A stretch of 5,449 nucleotides of DNA from an uncultured Coriobacteriaceae bacterium (lineage in GTDB: Bacteria > Actinomycetota > Coriobacteriia > Coriobacteriales > QAMH01): the NCBI GenBank assembly GCA_902796975.1, contig CADBRF010000099.1, forward strand, positions 1-5,449, read 5' to 3'. Below the pieces are notes generated by a model. It had not been told where the DNA came from. It did no database searches and saw nothing but the letters and a program-made list of their open reading frames with translations. Both the position numbers and the translations under genes were made by a program. Shown piece after piece: positions 1 to 4,213 of the stretch; position 1 is the first letter of the stretch, and each line of letters opens with the position of its first letter.

Positions 1-125
1 CCTTCCTCATCTGCATGCTGGGCATCCTCATACTCGCCTATGCCCTCTACCGCATGCGCGTCCGTCAGGAGACCATCGCTGCGCACATCGAAATCCTCAA
101 GAACCAGCTCGAAGATATGGAGTGA
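1..125 (+). CDS. ccmC: CcmC-like haem exporter membrane subunit, C-terminal end (partial)
   Basis: Only the last 40 codons are present; the reading frame enters at base 3 and stops at TGA 123-125. The visible part is a hydrophobic helix (roughly FLICMLGILILAYALY) followed by a basic stretch (RMRVRQE) and a polar, probably helical tail ending in LEDME. The last membrane helix of CcmC, which is followed by an Arg-rich cytoplasmic end, looks like this. CcmC works with the CcmAB ABC transporter to load haem onto the chaperone CcmE for cytochrome c maturation. The identification leans mainly on the next gene, which has the CcmD pattern and normally sits directly after ccmC. The stop lies only 6 bases before the ccmD start, so the two are surely co-transcribed. 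From this fragment alone it could be another polytopic protein of the same operon, such as CcmB or CcmF. Confidence 0.5.
   Translation, partial: FLICMLGILILAYALYRMRVRQETIAAHIEILKNQLEDME
119..122 (+). promoter_or_regulatory. Ribosome binding site of ccmD-like gene, inside the end of ccmC
   Basis: GGAG lies 9 bases before the ATG at 132 and overlaps the last codons of the upstream gene. It decides between two starts. The ATG at 125, which overlaps the upstream TGA as TGATG, is only 2 bases from this site and is in another frame. The ATG at 132 has normal spacing. Confidence 0.55.
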
Positions 126-131
126 TGAACT

Positions 132-353
132 ATGAACCCCCTGCTCGCAAACGTCTATTCCACCATCCTCCCCTCGGCTCCCTTCGTCATCGCCGCCTAT
201 GCGATCATCTGGATTGCCGTTGCGGTCTTCGTCGCCATCATCGTTCGCGGCACGAAGAAAAACGAGCGTGACCTCGTGGCCCTGCGCGACGCCATCGAAG
301 AGCTGCAGGCAGAAGAGAAGTCCGCAGGTCAGCCTGGGGATTCCTCGAAGTAG
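132..353 (+). CDS. ccmD: CcmD-like small haem exporter protein
   Basis: A 73-residue protein with one predicted membrane helix (about residues 16-38, PFVIAAYAIIWIAVAVFV). The helix is followed by a positive patch (R39, K42, K43, R46) and an acidic, probably coiled tail (ALRDAIEELQAEEKS). An aromatic-x-x-x-x-Tyr start to the helix (F18...Y23) and a basic cytoplasmic segment leading into a Leu-rich helix are the usual CcmD pattern. CcmD is a small subunit of the CcmABCD complex that helps release haem-loaded CcmE. The start at 132 is supported by GGAG at 119-122. It follows the probable ccmC by 6 bases. A weak 6-bp inverted repeat (GCCTGG 332-337, CCAGGC 354-359) spans the stop but lacks a T tract. 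The family is short and poorly conserved, so the call rests on topology, size and position. Confidence 0.65.
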   Translation: MNPLLANVYSTILPSAPFVIAAYAIIWIAVAVFVAIIVRGTKKNERDLVALRDAIEELQAEEKSAGQPGDSSK

Positions 354-467
354 CCAGGCGAAGCGGCAACGTAAATTTATCGTGAACTGCATCGGTAATG
401 CTCACAGGAGCGCAAAAGCTGAGCGATAATCGAGTCTCGTACGTTTGATGAAGAACGCGAGCTGCAG

Positions 468-1406
468 ATGATTGAGTACTTCCGAACAGATAATGTTTAC
501 GGTTCCCTCGAAAAACTCGACGAAGAGGAAGAGGGATGCTGGATTGCGCTCTTCGACCCCACGGAGGAAGAACTCACGTCAACAGCGCTGCGCTTCGGCA
601 TCGATCTCGATGACATGCGCGCCCCGCTCGACCTCGAAGAGATTTCCCGTGTCGAGCGCGAGGGCGATTACACCATGTTCATCGTCGACACGCCCCTGCA
701 CGACAAATCACGGGGCGAGCACGGCTACACGACCATCCCACTGGGCATTATCCAGACCACCACGAATGTCATCTCCGTGTGCACCATCTCGCGCATTTCC
801 GTCATCTCGCGTATGAAGGCCGCCCGGGGTCTGCACCCCACCAACGACATCATCGGTTTCACGAGCGACCTGCTCATCTCCTCTTCGGGGGCCTATGGCA
901 AGTTTCTCGAGCTACTCAATCAGCGTCGCATCAGGCTGGCAACCGTCAACGAGGCACCTACCCGCGCCCACCTCGCCGAGCTCTATGCGCTCGATTCGTC
1001 CCTCGTCTTCTTCAAGACCTCGCTCACCACGAACAAGACTGTGTTCGAGCGCTACCGCCGCACCTTGGCAGCACGTGGAGATGTACGCGCCCTCGACCTC
1101 ATCGACGACGTGATCATCGAGAACTCCCAGATGCTCGAGACCACGAGCCTCTACTCCGAGATCCTCGATTCCACCATCGACCACTTCGGCCTCATGATGG
1201 ACTACGACCTGAACCACACGATGATGCTCGTCGCCGCCATCACCCTCGTGCTCTGCATCCCCACCGTCATCGGCGGACTCTTTGGCATGAATGTGGGCGG
1301 CATCCCCTTCTCCGGGGCTCCCTGGGGTTTTGCCGTCATCACGGGAATCACGGCAATCGTGCTGGTCGCGGTGCTTATCCTGCTGAAGAAGCTCAAGTGG
1401 TTCTAG
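468..1406 (+). CDS. corA: CorA-family divalent cation (Mg2+/Co2+) transporter
   Basis: A 312-residue protein of typical CorA length. CorA proteins are homopentameric inner-membrane channels for Mg2+, and often Co2+ or Ni2+. The soluble N-terminal domain runs to about residue 240 and contains the long charged helical part (about 190-245). Two C-terminal membrane helices follow (about 252-272 and 285-306). The signature Gly-Met-Asn is at 273-275 at the end of the first helix, inside GLFGMNVGGIP. The outer loop is short (about 276-285) and lacks the acidic MPEL motif of classical CorA, as in many Gram-positive CorA-like proteins. The C-terminus ends in a basic cluster (KKLKWF), normal for the family. 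The ATG start at 468 has no good Shine-Dalgarno sequence; the frame stays open back to 423, but only a weak CTG (462) could be an alternative. It stands alone, 114 bases after ccmD. Substrate specificity cannot be read from the sequence. Confidence 0.9.
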   Translation: MIEYFRTDNVYGSLEKLDEEEEGCWIALFDPTEEELTSTALRFGIDLDDMRAPLDLEEISRVEREGDYTMFIVDTPLHDKSRGEHGYTTIPLGIIQTTTNVISVCTISRISVISRMKAARGLHPTNDIIGFTSDLLISSSGAYGKFLELLNQRRIRLATVNEAPTRAHLAELYALDSSLVFFKTSLTTNKTVFERYRRTLAARGDVRALDLIDDVIIENSQMLETTSLYSEILDSTIDHFGLMMDYDLNHTMMLVAAITLVLCIPTVIGGLFGMNVGGIPFSGAPWGFAVITGITAIVLVAVLILLKKLKWF

Positions 1407-1433
1407 CTGCACGGGACACCGTGTTCTAGCTGC
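1400..1433 (+). repeat. 11-bp direct repeat across the corA stop codon, enclosing a small hairpin
   Basis: GTTCTAGCTGC occurs at 1400-1410 and again, identically, at 1423-1433. The first copy contains the corA stop codon TAG (1404-1406). Between them is a perfect 5-bp hairpin, CACGG (1410-1414), loop GACA, CCGTG (1419-1423). This looks like a local duplication; no function is shown. Confidence 0.6.
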
Positions 1434-1461
1434 TATAACGGAAAACGCAGCCCTTTCTTTT
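1429..1461 (+). terminator. Weak possible intrinsic terminator after corA
   Basis: GCTGC (1429-1433) can pair with GCAGC (1447-1451) across a 13-base loop, followed by CCTTTCTTTT (1452-1461). The stem is short and the T tract is interrupted, so efficiency would be modest. The first copy of the 11-bp repeat carries the same GCTGC (1406-1410) and could pair with the same 3' arm, so alternative folds exist. Confidence 0.35.
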
Positions 1462-1590
1462 ACCAGCTCTTTGTAGCTTCGGTCGGCATTAATCCCCTTC
1501 TCATGCGGGTAAATGAATAGACAAACCAGCAATTGCATAAAGACACCTGCACTGGGCGCGCAACAATGAGTAAGGACTGTTCGCCGAGCT

Positions 1591-1597
1591 AAGGAGG
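1591..1597 (+). promoter_or_regulatory. Strong ribosome binding site of the URO-D-like gene
   Basis: AAGGAGG is a near-perfect match to the anti-Shine-Dalgarno sequence and lies 5 bases before the ATG at 1603. It fixes that start and suggests efficient translation. Confidence 0.85.
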
Positions 1598-1602
1598 ATG
1601 CA

Positions 1603-2601
1603 ATGCCGAATACCGACCTCGAGAATTTCCGCATCATGTTGGAGGGCGGCACGCCTGATGCCGTCGTCAATGGCTGGGCTCCTGTTGAAGAGCCGACCGA
1701 TCCGGTTGGCATCTCGCTTCGCGCTGCATATCCTGGATGCCCGCCCACCAAGAACAAGTGGGGCGTCACGCTGGCTTGGCCAGAAGGCGAGCCCGGCGTC
1801 ATGCCCCTCACGTCTGACGATCTGAAAGCGCTCCCGGACATCTCCGCCTGGGAGGATTACGTCACTGCCCCTGACCTCGAAGAAGCCTATCACGCCGATT
1901 GGAGCGACGCGCTCGCCCAGTGCGAGGACATTCGTTCTCGCGGCAAGCTCGCCATGGCCCATATGTCTACAGGCATCTTCGAACAGATGCACCACCTCAT
2001 GGGCTTTGAAGATGCTCTCATGAGCTTCTACATCGACCCAGATGCGACCAAGGGTCTCATCGACCTCATCTGCAACTGGAAGCTCCGCTACATCGAGATT
2101 CTCGTCGAGAAGCTGCATCCCGACGCAATTCTCTTCCATGACGACTGGGGCTCTAAGCAGACCCTCTTCATGTCCCCTGAAATCTGGCGCGAGTTCTTGA
2201 AGCCCGCCTACACCAAGATTTACGGCCTCATGAACGAGAACAACATCATCGGCATCCATCATTCAGACAGCTTCCTCGAGCCCATCGTGCAGGATATTGT
2301 CGATGTCGGTATCAAGTGCTGGCAGGGCGTGCTGCCGCAAAACGACATCCCCAAGCTGCAGGCTCAGACCCAAGGCAAGCTCATCTACATGGGCGGCATC
2401 GACGCGGCAATCGTGGACACCGCCGATTGGACCGAGGAGGTCGTGCGCAAGGAAGTGGACCGCGCTTGGGATGCATACGTGCCTGGCGGCTCTTACATCC
2501 CCATGCTCACCTACGGCAAGCCCGGCCCCGGCATCTTCAAGGGCGTTGTGGAGACCATCACCGACGAGGTGGCAAAGCTCAACGAGAAGTATTACGGCTA
2601 G
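1603..2601 (+). CDS. URO-D-superfamily protein, corrinoid methyltransferase-like
   Basis: A 332-residue protein of the uroporphyrinogen decarboxylase superfamily, a TIM-barrel family of usual length 330-370. It lacks the N-terminal substrate-binding signature of true HemE (a Met-Arg-Gln-Ala-Gly-Arg type motif), so haem-pathway decarboxylase activity is unlikely. It resembles the MtaA/MtbA/CmuA-type branch, whose members move methyl groups between a corrinoid protein and a thiol or other acceptor. Visible family landmarks are HDDWGSKQTLFMSP at 179-192, then WREFLKP at 195-201, IGIHHSD at 216-222, and GGIDA at 264-268. In MtaA-type enzymes zinc is held by a His-x-Cys pair plus a later Cys. Here the first motif reads His220-Ser-Asp222, and after Cys239 there is no further cysteine, so zinc binding is changed or absent. 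The start has the AAGGAGG site, and a strong terminator follows. It is monocistronic in this window, with no corrinoid-protein gene beside it. The substrate is unknown. Confidence 0.8.
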   Translation: MPNTDLENFRIMLEGGTPDAVVNGWAPVEEPTDPVGISLRAAYPGCPPTKNKWGVTLAWPEGEPGVMPLTSDDLKALPDISAWEDYVTAPDLEEAYHADWSDALAQCEDIRSRGKLAMAHMSTGIFEQMHHLMGFEDALMSFYIDPDATKGLIDLICNWKLRYIEILVEKLHPDAILFHDDWGSKQTLFMSPEIWREFLKPAYTKIYGLMNENNIIGIHHSDSFLEPIVQDIVDVGIKCWQGVLPQNDIPKLQAQTQGKLIYMGGIDAAIVDTADWTEEVVRKEVDRAWDAYVPGGSYIPMLTYGKPGPGIFKGVVETITDEVAKLNEKYYG

Positions 2602-2608
2602 ACTTCTC

Positions 2609-2642
2609 CGCGCGTGGTGCTCCAACCAGCTGGAGACGCGCG
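2609..2642 (+). other. Composite hairpin in the 3' untranslated region of the URO-D-like gene
   Basis: CGCGCGT (2609-2615) pairs perfectly with ACGCGCG (2636-2642). Inside it CTCCA (2620-2624) pairs with TGGAG (2631-2635) around a 6-base loop, leaving a 4-base bulge (GGTG, 2616-2619) on one side. That gives 12 base pairs, mostly GC, starting 7 bases after the stop codon and about 19 bases before the terminator. No T tract follows, so it is not itself a normal intrinsic terminator. It may protect the 3' end of the mRNA or act as an RNA-processing element; this is inference. Confidence 0.6.
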
Positions 2643-2660
2643 CATAGTTCCTAACACGCA

Positions 2661-2699
2661 AGAGGCGAGCAGGCTTGATACCCGCTCGCCTCTCTTTTT
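2661..2699 (+). terminator. Intrinsic terminator of the URO-D-like gene
   Basis: A perfect 10-bp stem, AGAGGCGAGC (2661-2670) with GCTCGCCTCT (2684-2693), a 13-base loop, then C and TTTTT (2695-2699). It is correctly oriented for the + strand gene ending at 2601. Read on the minus strand no T tract follows the hairpin, so it should not work well for the convergent NifH-like gene. Confidence 0.9.
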
Positions 2700-2826
2700 G
2701 CCAGCATTCAGTCTTGCTATAGGCTCTATGCTGTTTGTTCAGGGCTCCCACTTGTCACAAGGATAGCTGCGGACTTCCAGTTTAAACCCTGCAGAAGTTG
2801 CCAGATTTTCCTGCCTGTTCCCCGCG

Positions 2827-3654
2827 TTACCCCAGCTTGGGGCCGTAGGTGAGCATAAGTTCTTCCAGGCGGTCTTGGCTCATGGGTTTAGGGATGACCA
2901 GGTCGGTGTTCTGCTCCACCGCTTCTGCCAGAGCGGCATACTCCCCTGCCTGGGCGCTCTCGGGCGCGTATTCCATCACGGTCTGGCGATGAATCTCCGC
3001 CACCTGAACGATGGGGTCGCGCGGGACGAAGTAGACGAGCTTAGTGCCCAGTTCCTCGGCAAACCGCTCCACCAGCTCACGCTCGTTTTCCACATTGCGG
3101 CTGTTGCAGATAATGCCGCCCACACGCACGCCACCGCTTTCCGCATAGCGGACGATACCTTTGCAGATGTTGTTCGCCGCGTAGAGGGCCATGAGCTCGC
3201 CGCTTACAACTAGGTAGATTTCCCGGGCTTTGCCCTCGCGGATGGGCATGGCAAAGCCGCCGCATACGACGTCGCCGAGGACGTCGTAGAAGACGTAGTC
3301 GAGGTCGCTCGTGTAGGCACCCAACTCTTCGAGCATGTTGATAGCGGCGATGATGCCGCGACCAGCGCATCCCACGCCCGGCTCTGGCCCGCCCGATTCA
3401 ACGCACCGGATACCGGCGAAGCCCTCCTGGAGAATGTGGTCGAGCTCGATTTCGTCCTCTTCGTACTCACGCATCGTGTCGAGCACCGTGGTCTGGCTCA
3501 TGCCACCGAGCAGCATGCGCGTGGAATCGCTCTTCGGGTCACAGCCCACGAGCATGGCCTTACGGCTGTAGCGCGAAGCCAGCGCCGCCGCAATGTTCTG
3601 GACGATGGTGGATTTTCCGATGCCGCCTTTTCCATATATAGCTATCTGACGCAT
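2827..3654 (-). CDS. NifH-family iron protein, CfbC / group IV-like (orphan)
   Basis: A 275-residue homodimeric ATP-dependent iron-protein reductase by family. The P-loop GKGGIGKS is at residues 8-15, followed by switch I GCDPKSDST (37-45). The two [4Fe-4S] ligands are Cys96 (in VGCAGRG) and Cys131 (in YDVLGDVVCGGF, with switch II Asp128). Arg99 corresponds to the ADP-ribosylated arginine of nitrogenase NifH. ANNICKG (160-166) and GIICNSRN (180-187) are also conserved. The segment LLGGMSQTTVLDTMR (48-62) and the short C-terminus ending in TYGPKLG look more like CfbC and other group IV NifH proteins than like nitrogenase NifH. Such proteins pass electrons to a NifDK-like partner, for example in F430 synthesis or methylthio-alkane reduction; no partner gene is in the window. 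I chose the second of two close ATGs (3654, not 3660) because GAAAGG abuts the first ATG but lies 6 bases from the second, and family members begin M-R/K-Q-x-A-I-Y. It is convergent with the URO-D-like gene and divergent from csoR. No clear terminator follows its TAA stop. Confidence 0.9.
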   Translation of the reverse strand: MRQIAIYGKGGIGKSTIVQNIAAALASRYSRKAMLVGCDPKSDSTRMLLGGMSQTTVLDTMREYEEDEIELDHILQEGFAGIRCVESGGPEPGVGCAGRGIIAAINMLEELGAYTSDLDYVFYDVLGDVVCGGFAMPIREGKAREIYLVVSGELMALYAANNICKGIVRYAESGGVRVGGIICNSRNVENERELVERFAEELGTKLVYFVPRDPIVQVAEIHRQTVMEYAPESAQAGEYAALAEAVEQNTDLVIPKPMSQDRLEELMLTYGPKLG

Positions 3655-3660
3655 ATGCAT

Positions 3661-3666
3661 CCTTTC
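3661..3666 (-). promoter_or_regulatory. Ribosome binding site that decides the NifH-like start
   Basis: On the minus strand GAAAGG lies directly against the ATG at 3660 and 6 bases before the ATG at 3654. Only the second has workable spacing, which favours the 275-residue form over a 277-residue one. Confidence 0.65.
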
Positions 3667-3774
3667 GTCTGCCGTGCAATCAAGTATAGCTGTTCACCAG
3701 CCATCCCATTGCCTCCTGCCGTCTCATATTCTTCCCAGCACTTTGCAGTAAGGCTCTTCATACCATTCACCAAG

Positions 3775-3791
3775 ATACCCCCGCCCGGTAT
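3775..3791. promoter_or_regulatory. Second, degenerate CsoR-like operator
   Basis: ATACCCC CGC CCGGTAT has the same 17-bp length and the same outer bases as the perfect operator at 3821-3837 (ATACCCC-N5-GGTAT), and like it runs into TATATA. The central five bases differ, so only the outer 5 bp (ATACC/GGTAT) are symmetric. It lies 46 bp upstream of the perfect site. It could be a second CsoR site, the remnant of a duplicated promoter, or an operator for the divergent NifH-like gene: on the minus strand it sits between a poor CTGTTA -35 and TATCTT -10. Confidence 0.45.
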
Positions 3792-3814
3792 ATATAACAG
3801 TTTGATTACAGCAC

Positions 3815-3842
3815 TCGAACATACCCCGATGGGGTATATACT
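3815..3842 (+). promoter_or_regulatory. Promoter of csoR-copA
   Basis: A good -10 box TATACT (3837-3842) with a poor -35 (TCGAAC, 3815-3820) and a 16-bp spacer. The spacer is almost exactly filled by the CsoR-like operator, so repressor binding would block RNA polymerase directly. Transcription would start about 30 bases before the csoR GTG. The weak -35 makes the exact placement uncertain. Confidence 0.55.
3821..3837. promoter_or_regulatory. CsoR copper operator (perfect inverted repeat)
   Basis: ATACCCC GAT GGGGTAT is a perfect 7-3-7 inverted repeat. TACCCC/GGGGTA palindromes with GC tracts are the known operator type of CsoR repressors. It is 40 bases upstream of a csoR gene and abuts the -10 box, so autoregulation of csoR-copA is the natural reading: apo-CsoR binds and represses, and Cu(I) releases it. 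Confidence 0.8.
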
Positions 3843-3877
3843 CCATCCCGTAAACCACTCCAGAGCGGAGGATAACC

Positions 3878-4192
3878 GTGGCAGACGAAACCAAGACGTG
3901 CGCATGCGAGCGCCACAAGAACACGCCGAGAAGTCAAGACCTCCAAGCTGACCTGCAGAAACGTCTCAACCGGGTGATTGGCCAGCTCAACGGCATCAAA
4001 TCGATGCTTGACGATAACCGTTATTGCGGCGATGTACTTATCCAGCTCTCCGCTGCAGACAGCGCCATCAAGGGCATCGAGCGCATCGTCCTGCAGAACC
4101 ACCTCGAGACCTGCATGGTCGAGGAAATCCAGGCGGGCAACACCGAAATCATCGACGAGGCCATGGACCTCATCAAGCGCATTTCGCGATGA
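3878..4192 (+). CDS. csoR: CsoR copper-sensing transcriptional repressor
   Basis: A 104-residue all-helical protein of the CsoR/RcnR family (usual length 85-120). The Cu(I) ligand set Cys-His-Cys is complete: Cys50 (in RYCGD), His75 and Cys79 (in NHLETCM), with the same 25- and 4-residue spacing as known CsoR proteins. This marks copper sensing rather than the Ni/Co (RcnR) or formaldehyde (FrmR) branches. The core helix RLNRVIGQLNGIKSML (29-44) supplies the conserved DNA-binding and dimer surface. The N-terminus has an extra Cys8-x-Cys10-x-x-His13 group not needed by the family. The start is GTG at 3878, chosen because GGAGGA (3867-3872) precedes it by 5 bases. It is the first gene of the csoR-copA operon, with 21 bases to copA, and is probably autoregulated through the upstream operator. 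Confidence 0.93.
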   Translation: MADETKTCACERHKNTPRSQDLQADLQKRLNRVIGQLNGIKSMLDDNRYCGDVLIQLSAADSAIKGIERIVLQNHLETCMVEEIQAGNTEIIDEAMDLIKRISR

Positions 4193-4213
4193 GAAGACAA
4201 AAGAAGGTGAACT

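Noticed and set aside
332..359. A terminator after ccmD (GCCTGG...CCAGGC)
   Set aside because: Only a 6-bp stem with a 16-base loop and no T tract; it also begins inside the gene.
779..1429. A 216-residue + strand frame inside corA
   Set aside because: Rich in His, Arg and Pro, an out-of-frame reading of corA; no recognisable domain.
1566..1592. An 8-codon frame (MSKDCSPS) just before the URO-D-like gene
   Set aside because: It has no ribosome binding site, and its TAA only happens to overlap the strong AAGGAGG of the next gene; too short to support.
1407..1602. A possible cobalamin or other riboswitch in the leader of the URO-D-like gene
   Set aside because: The gene type invites it, and GCACTGGG (near 1548) looks a little like part of a B12 box, but the other conserved cobalamin riboswitch elements and supporting stems are not seen.
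912..1841. A 309-residue open frame on the minus strand crossing corA, the intergenic gap and the URO-D-like gene
   Set aside because: It runs antisense across two real genes and a non-coding gap, and its composition (runs of E, D, H, G) is that of a GC-skew shadow.
1501..2262. A 253-residue minus-strand frame opposite the URO-D-like gene
   Set aside because: Shadow of a clear family member on the other strand; no domain recognised.
2750..2826. A terminator for the minus-strand NifH-like gene (ACTTC/GAAGT and CTGC/GCAG pairings)
   Set aside because: The stems are short with long loops and no T tract follows on the minus strand.
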